NCBI GenBank assembly: GCA_023432985.1
Contig: JAEZEQ010000004.1
Coordinates: 27,310-91,309, forward strand
Length of the DNA: 64,000 nt
Reading direction: 5' to 3'
Source of the DNA: Bacteroidota bacterium
Lineage (GTDB): Bacteria; Bacteroidota; Bacteroidia; CAIKAF01
In this document: positions 44,216-53,704 of the stretch, piece after piece
How the letters are laid out: every line of letters begins with the position of its first letter
Position numbering within the stretch: the stretch's first letter is position 1
Made by a program: the position numbers and the translations under genes
The notes under the pieces: generated by a model
What the model saw: only the letters and a program-made list of their open reading frames with translations
Told to the model about the DNA's origin: nothing
Database searches by the model: none

Positions 44216-45664
44216 TCAAAAAGCAACCCCTAAAGTAAGCGAGGGAGTGTGCCATTGTTGGCGACTGTCAGAGGGACTGCTATTAGGTCCCACATAGGGT
44301 CGATAAACATATTTATTCTGAATAAACTGGTAAGACGCATCCAGAAAAAATCCGGATGGCAAGCGCAGTCCCAATCCGCCCGACAAGCCCCAAATAGGCA
44401 TATTATTCAGGCCGGGACTCAGTAAGCTGCTTCCAAAAAATCCGCCTGCGCGTAGACCCAACATTCCCAATTTATATTCAGCCCCAAGGCGCAGTGTATG
44501 TACACTTTTAAAATTATCCCGAATAAGCTGATTCAAGTCCATATGCGTGCCGTTAAACTCGCGAAATTTCATAGATTTAGACGGATTGTATTCGTATTCC
44601 AGATCTATAAAAGCTTTTCTTCCGAAAACAAAAGCCACAGAACCTTGTACTTCGAGCGGCATAGTATATTTATAACGATAAAAGCCATCTGGCGAAACAG
44701 CTTTTGGTCGGTTTCCATTATCGTACACCACCTTCAGTTCATTACTGAATCTATCGGTAAGCGTAAACCATGTAGGCGTATGAAATGCCAATCCGATGCG
44801 AATAAAGTCGGCCGGTCTATAAATAAACCCGAGTTTCACATTATAACCTGTTCCTTTGGTACGCAGCTCTTCCCGAAAAGTATAGCTTAAAAAATCAGCT
44901 ACTTTTTGATCGGCTTCGGTTTCGGTAAACTCGGCCACTTCGTTATAATTCAGAGTATTTATATTCAGTCCTACTCCGAAAAAAAGTTTATTTGAAATAT
45001 TCCCGGAGGCGGCCAAATTAATTTCGCCCAGAGATCCTCTACCTTGAATAAATTTTGTTTGATATTTTCTGATTTGCGGCCAGGGTGCATCAAAAGCCAC
45101 GAAAGGTCCGTTCGACACAGGCTGATAAAGCAATTCCGTTTCCAAGGCCAATTGTTCGTAAAAAGTGCCTGCTATACCTTGATTCACATTATTCATCCAG
45201 GGTTCTAAAAAAGACGAAGCATCGTTCATTCCTTTAAAGTGAACAATCCGGTTGAAGTCATTGATCTTATTATATCCGGCATAGATATTAAGAAAAAGTA
45301 GGCCTTTGGTTTTCTTTTCATCTCCAAAACGGTGCGAATAGAGGAATCCGGCATTGCCTATACCCGGTGTAGCTTTTTTTCCAAGCGTGGATTCGTTAAA
45401 ATAGCCGGTGCGAACTGCGGAGTAGGTAAGATCGAGCGTAATAGAGGTCTGACTTTTTCGGAAAACCCCCAAACCGGCAACATTATTCGATGCATTAGAA
45501 AAATCGGCACCCATAGCATTAATGGCACCACTTAAGGATTGAGATCGGGAAGTACCTTTAGGTTTATAAATACCATATCGAACAGCATCCTGGTCATTCT
45601 GCGCAAATATGAGAAAAGACGAGAAAAAGCCCAAAGAAAGTAAGCCTAATTTAATTCTTTTCAT
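44216..45664 (-). CDS. OmpP1/FadL/TodX-like outer-membrane transporter
   Basis: A 482-residue barrel protein. The ATG at 45664 gives a Sec signal peptide (MKRIKLGLLSLGFFSSFLIF, cut after AQ); the upstream in-frame start at 45691 lies in the terminator hairpin of the preceding gene. The N-terminal segment GTSRSQSLSGAINAMGADFSNASNNVAGLGVFRKSQ resembles the hatch of FadL-type channels, and the C-terminus ends in an aromatic beta-signal (SLTLGVAF). Likely carries hydrophobic substrates. Confidence 0.85.
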   Translation of the reverse strand: MKRIKLGLLSLGFFSSFLIFAQNDQDAVRYGIYKPKGTSRSQSLSGAINAMGADFSNASNNVAGLGVFRKSQTSITLDLTYSAVRTGYFNESTLGKKATPGIGNAGFLYSHRFGDEKKTKGLLFLNIYAGYNKINDFNRIVHFKGMNDASSFLEPWMNNVNQGIAGTFYEQLALETELLYQPVSNGPFVAFDAPWPQIRKYQTKFIQGRGSLGEINLAASGNISNKLFFGVGLNINTLNYNEVAEFTETEADQKVADFLSYTFREELRTKGTGYNVKLGFIYRPADFIRIGLAFHTPTWFTLTDRFSNELKVVYDNGNRPKAVSPDGFYRYKYTMPLEVQGSVAFVFGRKAFIDLEYEYNPSKSMKFREFNGTHMDLNQLIRDNFKSVHTLRLGAEYKLGMLGLRAGGFFGSSLLSPGLNNMPIWGLSGGLGLRLPSGFFLDASYQFIQNKYVYRPYVGPNSSPSDSRQQWHTPSLTLGVAF

Positions 45665-45688
45665 AGGGAATAAATTATAATTATATAC

Positions 45689-45711
45689 CAAAAAAGGGGC
45701 AAAAGCCCCTT
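45689..45711 (-). terminator. Terminator after the Asn/Gly-rich lipoprotein gene
   Basis: Stem AAGGGGC/GCCCCTT (45694-45700 with 45705-45711), loop of four, followed on the minus strand by a run of T. It ends the 45722-47065 transcript just before the FadL-like gene. Confidence 0.8.
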
Positions 45712-45721
45712 AAAATTTCAA

Positions 45722-47065
45722 TTAGCGACGTCCACCGGAGGAGGAGGGACTGCCTCCACGGGAAGATCCTGAATTCATTCCGGAGCTACCTGAGTTCATA
45801 CCCGAACTACGAGAAGGAGAGCCCATATTCATATTCGAACTTGGTCTGCTGGGGGCCGGACTGTAATTGCTACCACGCGAAGGCGTGTTCATATTATTAT
45901 TATTTTGTGGTGGGGTATAAGACCCGCCTCGGGCAGGTGTACCCTGATTATTATTCGGCTGTGAAGGTGTATAGGAACCGCCGCGATTCGGATTCGTTGC
46001 AGGCTGAGTCGGCGCATAATTATTGCGATTGGGCTGCTGATTCTGAAACCCGTCGTTTTGTGGACGGGAAGGCTGATTGCTAACCGGCGCTGATGCAGGT
46101 CTGGCCGTACCTATAGCACTGTTTTTATAAACACGTCCGCTTTCAGAATTTATACGATTATCGCTGTTCACTTTTCCTGCAGGCGTGGTCGGATTTGCAG
46201 GCTGTACACCTGTATTAATACGGTCTACACCCGAAAGCTTATTATCGGCGGAAGGTCTGTTGAAGCCGGTAGAACCGGGATTCGCGGGAACATATTCAGA
46301 AATAGTACCCGGTTTTTTATCAGAGGGACGACTATAAGAAATGGGTTCCTGAACCTTATCCGGAGTCATACCCGTATTATCTCCACTTTTCACCTTATGG
46401 AAAGTTGTAGCTGAGATATCGTTCTGAGTCTGCACTCCGAAATATCCACCCGTTGCTCCATGTTTACCCCAAACATAATTGTTATAAGACGGACTTCCAT
46501 AATATCCGCCGCCGTAGTAACCACCGCCGCCGTAAAAGGGACTGTTCCATCCGTAAGGACTGTTCCACCCGTAGGGACTGTTCCACCCGTAGGGATTATT
46601 CCATCCGTAGGGATTATTCCATCCATAGAGATTCCATGGATAATTCCACCCACCGGGATAATAAGGATTCATAAAGGGCGAATTGAACCATGGATTGCCA
46701 TAGGGTCTGTACCAACTAGGCATATAATATCCGGAATAACCTATTCCCTGATAATAATAGGGATAACCGGAATAGATATAAAATTGACCAAACCCGTAGG
46801 AATAAGGAGAAAAATATCGGTTATTACGGTAATTATTCTGATAATAATTATTCACAATAATCGTCTGCTCATCATTTCTTAAGTCTTCTGTATCTTGGTC
46901 CAACTGGGAAGATTGTGCTTGTTGCTGCATAGCCTTACGGTACTCGCGGCGCGAATCAGCCAGACTATAATAAGCATCATCCTCGGCCAAAATTGCCGTT
47001 TTATGTGTGGCACAACTGCCCAGAAACACAGATGCCAAAAGGAATATTACAATTTGTGATTTCAT
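45722..47065 (-). CDS. Low-complexity lipoprotein rich in Asn, Gly, Tyr, Ser
   Basis: A 447-residue lipoprotein (lipobox LGSC, Cys18). After a short helix (YSLADSRREYRKAMQQQAQS), residues about 75-195 are Tyr/Asn/Gly/Pro/Trp-rich with five 6-residue repeats of the type NPYGWN. The rest is Pro/Asn/Gly/Ser-rich with repeats like RGGSYTPSQPNNN and a final SGMNSGS run. Such sequences are disordered and surface-exposed. No enzymatic domain is visible. A role in adhesion or matrix is only a guess. Confidence 0.8.
   Translation of the reverse strand: MKSQIVIFLLASVFLGSCATHKTAILAEDDAYYSLADSRREYRKAMQQQAQSSQLDQDTEDLRNDEQTIIVNNYYQNNYRNNRYFSPYSYGFGQFYIYSGYPYYYQGIGYSGYYMPSWYRPYGNPWFNSPFMNPYYPGGWNYPWNLYGWNNPYGWNNPYGWNSPYGWNSPYGWNSPFYGGGGYYGGGYYGSPSYNNYVWGKHGATGGYFGVQTQNDISATTFHKVKSGDNTGMTPDKVQEPISYSRPSDKKPGTISEYVPANPGSTGFNRPSADNKLSGVDRINTGVQPANPTTPAGKVNSDNRINSESGRVYKNSAIGTARPASAPVSNQPSRPQNDGFQNQQPNRNNYAPTQPATNPNRGGSYTPSQPNNNQGTPARGGSYTPPQNNNNMNTPSRGSNYSPAPSRPSSNMNMGSPSRSSGMNSGSSGMNSGSSRGGSPSSSGGRR
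46540..46629 (-). repeat. Five tandem 18-bp repeats
   Basis: Units start at 46540, 46558, 46576, 46594 and 46612 on the plus strand, each 18 bases, and encode six-residue repeats (N-S/N-P-Y-G-W) of the lipoprotein on the minus strand. Copy number may vary by slippage without frameshift. Confidence 0.85.
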
Positions 47066-47105
47066 GCTGATTCGTATTTAATTATGAAAATATTAAATGC
47101 TCTAC

Positions 47106-47113
47106 TATTTTTG
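47106..47113 (+). promoter_or_regulatory. -7 promoter box TATTTTTG of proS
   Basis: Exact TAnnTTTG match, 60 bases before the proS GTG at 47174, in the divergent region with the Asn/Gly-rich lipoprotein gene. Confidence 0.5.
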
Positions 47114-47173
47114 TGCTATAAATATACGATTTTTATTTCATTCATTCAGGCAACTATAACAACATATTAACAA

Positions 47174-48646
47174 GTGAAAAAGCTTACAACACGCGCAGCG
47201 AACTATTCAGAGTGGTATAACGAATTGGTAATAAATGCCGGATTGGCGGATCATTCTGCTGTCAGAGGATGCATGATAATAAAACCTTATGGCTATGCTA
47301 TATGGGAAAAGATGCAGCAGCAACTCGATAAAATGTTCAAAGAAACCGGACACGAAAATGCATATTTCCCTTTATTTATTCCTAAAAGTTTATTCGAAGC
47401 AGAGGAAAAAAATGCGGAAGGCTTTGCCAAGGAATGTGCTATTGTTACCCATTATCGCCTGAAAAACGATCCGGATAATAAAGGCAAATTGATGGTAGAC
47501 CCCAATGCCAAACTCGAAGAGGAATTAATCGTTCGTCCAACCTCCGAAGCCATCATATGGAATACCTATAAAAACTGGATTCAGAGTTACCGTGATTTAC
47601 CCATATTAATCAACCAATGGGCTAATGTAGTACGTTGGGAAATGCGTACCCGTTTGTTTTTGCGTACGGCCGAATTTCTTTGGCAGGAAGGCCATACGGC
47701 ACATGCTACAAAAGCAGAAGCTATGGAAGAAACCAAGAAAATGCTGGATATTTATGCCGAATTCGCAGAAAGTTTTATGGCTATGCCGGTAATAAAAGGG
47801 TTTAAAACGGAAAATGAAAGATTTGCAGGTGCCGATGAAACCTTGTGTATTGAGGCCATGATGCAGGATGGAAAAGCTCTTCAAGCAGGGACTTCGCATT
47901 TTTTGGGGCAGAATTTCGCCAAGGCTTTCGACGTAAAATTTGCCAATACAGAAGGTAAACTCGAATATGTTTGGGCAAGTTCATGGGGTGTTTCTACGCG
48001 CTTAATGGGTGCGTTGATTATGACCCACAGCGATGACAACGGCTTGGTTTTACCTCCAAAATTAGCCCCGATTCAGGTGGTGATTATTAATATATACCGC
48101 AGCGAAGAAGAAAAAGCATTAACCGAACAAAAAGGTAATGAAATACGTGCCGAGCTTATGAAAAAAGGCTTCAGCGTAAAATTCGACAACCGCGACACGC
48201 ATAAACCCGGCTGGAAATTCAACGAATATGAATTGAAAGGAGTGCCTTTACGTATAGCCATCGGACCTCGCGATATAGCAGCCAATCAGGTCGAAGTAGC
48301 TCGAAGAGATACACTTAGTAAAGAAATCGTGTCTATGGATAATCTGAGTCAGTATATAGAAAATACTTTAGACATTATGCAAGTGGAATTGCTTCAAAAA
48401 TCGAAAGATTTCCGCAGCAATAATATGGTAGAAGTGAACGACTACGAAACCTTTAAAATGAAAATTGAAGAAGGCTGTTTTGTTATGGCACACTGGGATG
48501 GAAGCGGAGAAACGGAGGAGAAAATAAAGAGCGAAACCAAAGCTACTATACGCTGTATCCCCTTCGATAGCAAGGAGGAATCCGGAGCTTGTATTTATAG
48601 CGGAAACCCATCTACACGAAGGGTCTTATTTGCACGAGCATATTAA
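47174..48646 (+). CDS. proS: Prolyl-tRNA synthetase, archaeal/eukaryotic-like type
   Basis: A 490-residue class II synthetase starting with GTG. Motif 2 lies in [33 protein letters not shown], and [20 protein letters not shown] is the motif 3 region. It lacks the editing insertion of the E. coli type, so it belongs to the shorter ProS type 3 that Bacteroidota use. The C-terminal zinc-like domain ends in [10 protein letters not shown]. It charges tRNA-Pro in the cytoplasm. A strong terminator follows. Confidence 0.97.
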   Translation: MKKLTTRAANYSEWYNELVINAGLADHSAVRGCMIIKPYGYAIWEKMQQQLDKMFKETGHENAYFPLFIPKSLFEAEEKNAEGFAKECAIVTHYRLKNDPDNKGKLMVDPNAKLEEELIVRPTSEAIIWNTYKNWIQSYRDLPILINQWANVVRWEMRTRLFLRTAEFLWQEGHTAHATKAEAMEETKKMLDIYAEFAESFMAMPVIKGFKTENERFAGADETLCIEAMMQDGKALQAGTSHFLGQNFAKAFDVKFANTEGKLEYVWASSWGVSTRLMGALIMTHSDDNGLVLPPKLAPIQVVIINIYRSEEEKALTEQKGNEIRAELMKKGFSVKFDNRDTHKPGWKFNEYELKGVPLRIAIGPRDIAANQVEVARRDTLSKEIVSMDNLSQYIENTLDIMQVELLQKSKDFRSNNMVEVNDYETFKMKIEEGCFVMAHWDGSGETEEKIKSETKATIRCIPFDSKEESGACIYSGNPSTRRVLFARAY

Positions 48647-48658
48647 CAGAAAAACGGC

Positions 48659-48690
48659 CGGCCGACTGAATCAGTCGGCCGTTTTGGTTT
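48659..48690 (+). terminator. proS intrinsic terminator
   Basis: GC-rich stem CGGCCGACT/AGTCGGCCG (48659-48667 with 48673-48681), short loop, then TTTTGGTTT. Confidence 0.85.
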
Positions 48691-48844
48691 AGAGGAAAAT
48701 ATCCAGCTTCACCAGGGGGGGGATGAGATTAGAGAGAACCCAAAAATTATTTCATATTTTATATTGCTATTTCTGAAATAATGTGTTACTTTTCGCTGTA
48801 AATTCACAACACAAATTTAAAAGCTATCAAACGAAATACCAATA

Positions 48845-48856
48845 GCTACATGTAGC
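48845..48856. promoter_or_regulatory. Perfect 12-bp palindrome upstream of UPF0173 gene
   Basis: GCTACATGTAGC is a perfect palindrome 40 bases before the ATG at 48896. It has no loop, so it suits a dimeric DNA-binding protein better than a terminator. The downstream PAS-LuxR regulator is one conceivable ligand; this is speculative. Confidence 0.3.
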
Positions 48857-48895
48857 CATTTTTTATAATACTTTACCTTCAAAATAAAAAGACAA

Positions 48896-49573
48896 ATGAT
48901 TCTAACTTACTACGGACACGCATGTTTTAAGCTTGAACTAAATGGGAAACATATACTAATTGATCCATTTATTAGTCTAAATCCCAAAGCGGCCCATATT
49001 GCCATAGATGAAATTCCTGTTGACTATATTTTAATTACCCATGCCCATTATGATCATATAATGGATGTAGAACGCATAGCAGAGCGCACAAAGGCCAAAA
49101 TCATATCGAACCATGAAATTGTAACCTATTACGAATCCAAAGGCTTTTCGGGCCACGGGATGAATCATGGTGGAAGTTGGCAATTTGATTTCGGGAAGGT
49201 GAAAATGCTCAATGCCACCCATTCTTCCTCTTTTCCGGATGGAACCTACGGTGGAAATCCGGCCGGTTTTCTTATTTCTGACGATAGCAACTGTTTATAT
49301 TTAGCAGGCGATACCGGACTGCATATGGATATGAAATTGATTCCTCTTTTTCGTAAGCCCAATATAGCCATCCTGCCTATAGGCGGCAATTTTACCATGG
49401 ACGTAGAAGAGGCAATAATGGCCAGCGATTTTATAGAATGTAATGAAATTATCGGCTCCCATTACGATACAGCCGAGGCTATAATTATTGACCACGAAAA
49501 GGCAAAATCAGATTTTAACGCTAAAGGGAAAAAGTTAATCTTGCTCGATATCGGCGCTCAGTGGCACAGCTAA
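48896..49573 (+). CDS. UPF0173 metal-dependent hydrolase
   Basis: A 225-residue metallo-beta-lactamase-fold protein with THAHYDHIMD (metal motif HxHxDH, residues 49-54), a second His in NATHSSSF, DTGLHMD and a final His in GSHYDT. It matches the UPF0173 family, whose substrate is unknown. The gene lies 23 bases before the PAS-LuxR regulator and may share its transcript. The 250 bases upstream hold the proS terminator, a G8 tract and a palindrome. Confidence 0.93.
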   Translation: MILTYYGHACFKLELNGKHILIDPFISLNPKAAHIAIDEIPVDYILITHAHYDHIMDVERIAERTKAKIISNHEIVTYYESKGFSGHGMNHGGSWQFDFGKVKMLNATHSSSFPDGTYGGNPAGFLISDDSNCLYLAGDTGLHMDMKLIPLFRKPNIAILPIGGNFTMDVEEAIMASDFIECNEIIGSHYDTAEAIIIDHEKAKSDFNAKGKKLILLDIGAQWHS

Positions 49574-49596
49574 AATCTCATTAAATCCACCCTCCT

Positions 49597-50370
49597 ATGT
49601 CACATGATGCCATTAAAAATAGTCTAAATCAAAAATGGACTTCCCTGGGCCGTACTTCGGAATTGGATTTGAAAAATTTCGAAATCTCTTTCTATAAAAA
49701 ATGGCTCGATTTAGTGCAAGTTGGCGAGATCTATTATTTCACCTTCGTGCCTGCCCTTGCGCGTATTGATTGGGTATCCGACTCCATATGCCAAATTTTA
49801 GGCTATAAACCCGAAGAATTTAATATAGATTTTTTGCTCGACCATTTACACCCCGATGATGTCTTGACTTTTGCACGCTTCGAAGAATATGTGGTTCAAT
49901 TCAAAAAAACGCTCTCGCCCGAAAAACTATTAAAATACAAAACCCGATATCAGTTGCGTATTCGACATGCCAATGGGACGTATATTCCCATTTTGCATCA
50001 ATCTATAACCATACAACTCGACGAAAACGGAAATATATTGCGCAATCTGATTATCCATACAGATTTGAGTAACTTCGTGGATGCCGTGCATTTAAAATCA
50101 ACGCTCTCTTTTATCGGATTAGAAGGAGAACCCAGCTTTCACCATTTACAAAGCAATTTGGCCCTAACAAATCAAAACGAAATTTTCAGTACGCGCGAAA
50201 AAGAAATACTAAGACTTGTTGCCGAAGGCTATACCAGCGAACAAATTGCCGAAAAATTAAACCGCAGCATATTCACCATTCGCAATCACCGAAAAAATAT
50301 CTTACAAAAATCGGGTTGCCGCAATGTGAGCGAATTATTAGTCAAAGCCATTAAAGAGGCCTGGATTTAA
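49597..50370 (+). CDS. PAS-LuxR transcriptional regulator
   Basis: A 257-residue single-component regulator. A PAS-like domain (residues about 40-165; IDWVSDSICQILGYKPEEF and RIRHANGTYIPILHQS) is followed by a LuxR-type helix-turn-helix (about 195-250; FSTREKEILRLVAEGYTSEQIAEKL). It has no receiver domain, so the signal is likely sensed by the PAS fold. It ends one base before the converging argS stop. Neighbouring UPF0173 hydrolase is the closest candidate for a functional link. Confidence 0.9.
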   Translation: MSHDAIKNSLNQKWTSLGRTSELDLKNFEISFYKKWLDLVQVGEIYYFTFVPALARIDWVSDSICQILGYKPEEFNIDFLLDHLHPDDVLTFARFEEYVVQFKKTLSPEKLLKYKTRYQLRIRHANGTYIPILHQSITIQLDENGNILRNLIIHTDLSNFVDAVHLKSTLSFIGLEGEPSFHHLQSNLALTNQNEIFSTREKEILRLVAEGYTSEQIAEKLNRSIFTIRNHRKNILQKSGCRNVSELLVKAIKEAWI

Positions 50371-50371
50371 C

Positions 50372-52153
50372 CTACATCCTTTCCGGCACGGCACAACCCA
50401 ATAAATACATGCCTTTTTTCAGCACATCTGCCGTGGCTCTGCATATCTCCAGCCTCAAACTTTTCTTGGAGTTATTTTCCTCTTTCAAAACCGGACATTC
50501 ATGGTAAAATTGGTTGAACTCTTTTGCCAATTCGAATACATAGGATGCCAAATGCGAAGGATCCATTTTTTCTGCCGCATGTTCAACCGCATTCGGAAAA
50601 CGTTGCAATGTGGATATAACCGAAATTTCTTTCCCTTCCGGATTTGCCCAATCCCCATTTTCAGCATTATGCCCTTGTCTTAAAATACTGCGTATACGGG
50701 CATGGGTATATTGTATAAAAGGCCCTGTTTGTCCCTGAAAATCTATACTTTCGGCCGGATTAAAAATCATCCTTTTCTTAGGATCTACCCGCAAAATAAA
50801 ATAACGCAAGGCCGCATTGCCCACCATTTTGTATAATTCCTCCTTCTCCGCTTCGCTCAGATTTTCCAGTTTTCCCTGCTCTTCGGCTGTTTTTCGAGCC
50901 TCCTTTTCCATCTCATCAAGCAATACATCGGCATCTACTACGGTTCCTTCCCTACTTTTCATTTTTCCCGAAGGCAATTCTACCATTCCATACGACAAAT
51001 GAAATAATTTATCGCTTGCTTTCATTTCGAGCCTTTTCAATATTTCGAACAAAACCTTGAAATGATAATCTTGTTCATTCCCCACTACATAAACAGAGGA
51101 ATCGTACTGAAAATCTTTTTGCTTTTCGTAGGCTACAGCAATATCCTGAGTAATATAAATACTGGTTCCATTGCTGCGCAGGAGCACTTTTTCATCAAGT
51201 CCTACATCCTGCAAATCTATACGCACACTTCCATCTTCATGTTTGTAAAAAATCCCTTTTTTCAACCCCTCTTCCACCGTTTCTTTTCCGAGGTGATATA
51301 CATCGCTTTCGTAATAGGATTTCTCGAAGCGTATACCCAAGCGATCGAAGCTTTCTTTAAAGCCTTCATACACCCAATTGTTCATAGTTCGCCAAAGTTC
51401 GCGCACCTCCGGATCTCCGGCTTCCCAAGCCAGAGTCAAACGTTCCACTTCCTGCTGAAGCAAACTTTGTTTTTTTGCTTCCTCTTCGCTCAAACCTCTG
51501 TCCATTCCCAATTGTACTTCATACTTATAGGCTTCAGAAAACTTCACATAATAATCGCCCACAAAATGATCGCCTTTGGTAGAAGTTGATTCCGGCGTTG
51601 CTCCATTTGCAAAGCGTTGCCAGGCCACCATGCTTTTACTGATATTGGTTCCCCTGTCGTTATACAGACAAACGGGAATAACTTTTTTGCCTTGCGCCTC
51701 CCACAATCTGGATACGGACTGCCCTAAAAATATATTGCGTAAATGCCCTAAATGCAAGGGCTTATTCGTATTCGGAGATGGATATTCAATCAATACACTT
51801 TCGGCATCGGATGCTGCAGGTTTAATTCCGAATGCTTCGCCTGCACGGCGTATTTCCAACAAAGACTCTTTCCAATATTGTGCATGAAAAGTCAAATTCA
51901 AAAAGCCTTTTACCACCTCAAACTTTTGGATAAAAGCAATATGTTCCTGCAAATGCAAACCCAATATCTGACCCAGCTCATCCGGTCTTTTGGCCGAAAT
52001 TTTTACAAAAGGAAACAATACCACAGATACATCCCCGTCGAAATCGGCCGGAATGGGATTCAACAATATATCTTGCTCGGATATTTCTTTTCCGCACAGG
52101 CTACCTAAAACCGAGGCACTTTCCTTTTTAATCTGACTTACTAACGCATTCAT
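50372..52153 (-). CDS. argS: Arginyl-tRNA synthetase
   Basis: A 593-residue class I synthetase. The HIGH-type motif is PSPNTNKPLHLGHLRN, the KMSKS equivalent is GKMKSREG, and the N-terminal Add-1 and C-terminal anticodon-binding (DALR) domains are present (GPFIQYTHARIRSIL, ending CAVPERM). The ATG at 52153 (MNALVSQ) is chosen over the one 15 bases upstream. A T-rich TTTTTTTG lies four bases before it, a weak -7 box. It charges tRNA-Arg. Confidence 0.97.
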   Translation of the reverse strand: MNALVSQIKKESASVLGSLCGKEISEQDILLNPIPADFDGDVSVVLFPFVKISAKRPDELGQILGLHLQEHIAFIQKFEVVKGFLNLTFHAQYWKESLLEIRRAGEAFGIKPAASDAESVLIEYPSPNTNKPLHLGHLRNIFLGQSVSRLWEAQGKKVIPVCLYNDRGTNISKSMVAWQRFANGATPESTSTKGDHFVGDYYVKFSEAYKYEVQLGMDRGLSEEEAKKQSLLQQEVERLTLAWEAGDPEVRELWRTMNNWVYEGFKESFDRLGIRFEKSYYESDVYHLGKETVEEGLKKGIFYKHEDGSVRIDLQDVGLDEKVLLRSNGTSIYITQDIAVAYEKQKDFQYDSSVYVVGNEQDYHFKVLFEILKRLEMKASDKLFHLSYGMVELPSGKMKSREGTVVDADVLLDEMEKEARKTAEEQGKLENLSEAEKEELYKMVGNAALRYFILRVDPKKRMIFNPAESIDFQGQTGPFIQYTHARIRSILRQGHNAENGDWANPEGKEISVISTLQRFPNAVEHAAEKMDPSHLASYVFELAKEFNQFYHECPVLKEENNSKKSLRLEICRATADVLKKGMYLLGCAVPERM

Positions 52154-52244
52154 AGCACAAAAAAACAAAAAAAAATGCAGTGATTTCTATCGAAATGGAA
52201 TTCCCTCTATCTTTATTCCCATTTTCACTTAATTTCATTCCAAA

Positions 52245-53666
52245 ATGAGGGCAGATTATAAAAAGATAGATGCAGAGGATATTGCTTTTTTTGAAAAGAC
52301 ACTGGGCGCTGTTCATGTTATATACGATAAGGAAAATCTGTTGCGTTATGCACACGATGAAACGGAAGGCCTAGAATTTATGCCCGAGTTGGTGCTATTG
52401 CCCTCCGAAAGCGAAGAGGTATCGACCATTTTACGCTATTGTCATTCCAAAAAAATCCCTCTTACCGTTCGCGGTGCAGGCACGGGATTAAGCGGTGGGG
52501 CTTTAGCTGTAATGGGCGGAATTTCCTTATCCACAGAAAGGATGAATCGCATTTTAGAAATTGATGAATTGAATTTGCAGGTCTGCACACAACCCGGGGT
52601 TATTACTCAAGTTCTGCAAGAAACAGTAGCCGCTAAAGGCCTCTATTACCCACCCGACCCCAGCAGTCGCGGTTCTTGTTTTATAGGCGGAAATCTGGCT
52701 GAAAATGCGGGTGGACCGCGGGCAGTGAAATATGGAGTAACCAAAGATTATGTTTTGGCATTGGAGGTTGTTTTAGCCAATGGCGATATAATAAAAACCG
52801 GCGCCGCTACGCTCAAAAATTCGACAGGGTATAATCTGACCCAACTCTTTGTGGGAAGCGAAGGCACCTTGGGTATTATTACCAAAATATACCTCAAATT
52901 AATCCCCCTTCCCTCGCATAATATATGTTTACTCGCATCCTTCGGCGGAGCTGATAAAGCATGCGAAGCCGTTTCGGCCATTTTCAGAAAAGGCATAGTG
53001 CCCTCTGCGCTCGAATTTATGGAAAAAGATGCCATAGACTGGACCTTAAAATTCAAACCCGAACTCCATATTCAGGTCGAACCCGAAGTACAGGGACATT
53101 TATTGATCGAGTTGGACGGGAATGATATAGATTATCTGATGAAAGAGGCAGAAAAATTATTTGAAGTATTGGAGGAGTTTGACTGTCAATCCTTACAGGT
53201 GGCACAAAGTGAATCGGAAAAAAATGCCCTTTGGTTGATGCGCAGAAGCGTGGCAGAAGCAGTAAAATCTAATAGCATCTACAAAGAAGAAGATACCGTA
53301 GTGCCCCGCTATTATTTACCTCATTTATTGAAAGGAGTAAAAGAAATCGGTAAAAAATATGGATTCAAATCTGTATGCTACGGCCATGCCGGAGACGGGA
53401 ATTTACACGTGAACATTATAAAAGGCGATTTGAGCGAAGAATTCTGGCAATCCGAAATAAAAAAAGGCATTAGAGAGATATTCGAACTTACCGTAGGTTT
53501 AGGAGGAACCTTGAGTGGCGAACACGGGATAGGATGGGTGCAGAAAGAGTATATGGATATCGCATTTTCGGAGAAAGAATTGGAATTACAACGAAAAATA
53601 AAAGCATTATTCGATCCGGAATTTATTCTGAATCCCTCTAAAATATTCCCCGAAAAGGAAGAATAG
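52245..53666 (+). CDS. FAD-linked oxidase, GlcD / D-lactate dehydrogenase type
   Basis: A 473-residue flavoprotein of the VAO/PCMH family. The FAD-binding segments are RGAGTGLSGGALA, PPDPSSRGSCFIGGNLAENA and GSEGTLGIITKI; the C-terminal oxidase domain contains CYGHAGDGNLHVNI and GTLSGEHGIGWVQK. It probably oxidises glycolate, D-lactate or another 2-hydroxy acid at the membrane. No GlcE, GlcF or iron-sulfur partner is adjacent, so the electron acceptor is unclear. Confidence 0.93.
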   Translation: MRADYKKIDAEDIAFFEKTLGAVHVIYDKENLLRYAHDETEGLEFMPELVLLPSESEEVSTILRYCHSKKIPLTVRGAGTGLSGGALAVMGGISLSTERMNRILEIDELNLQVCTQPGVITQVLQETVAAKGLYYPPDPSSRGSCFIGGNLAENAGGPRAVKYGVTKDYVLALEVVLANGDIIKTGAATLKNSTGYNLTQLFVGSEGTLGIITKIYLKLIPLPSHNICLLASFGGADKACEAVSAIFRKGIVPSALEFMEKDAIDWTLKFKPELHIQVEPEVQGHLLIELDGNDIDYLMKEAEKLFEVLEEFDCQSLQVAQSESEKNALWLMRRSVAEAVKSNSIYKEEDTVVPRYYLPHLLKGVKEIGKKYGFKSVCYGHAGDGNLHVNIIKGDLSEEFWQSEIKKGIREIFELTVGLGGTLSGEHGIGWVQKEYMDIAFSEKELELQRKIKALFDPEFILNPSKIFPEKEE

Positions 53667-53693
53667 ACTATTGTAATTCACGAAACTTTAGCG

Positions 53694-53701
53694 TACATTT
53701 G
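53694..53701 (+). promoter_or_regulatory. -7 promoter box TACATTTG, 3 nt before ATG
   Basis: Exact TAnnTTTG match, three bases (GGA) before the J-domain ATG at 53705. A partial -33 box ATTG (53670-53673) lies 20 bases upstream, so this is one of the better-supported short-leader promoters. The in-frame TTG at 53699 is inside the box. Confidence 0.6.
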
Positions 53702-53704
53702 GGA

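Noticed and set aside
46453..46882. Plus-strand open frames rich in Arg/Asp or Ile/Pro
   Set aside because: They are shadows of the 18-bp repeats and low-complexity region of the minus-strand lipoprotein gene.
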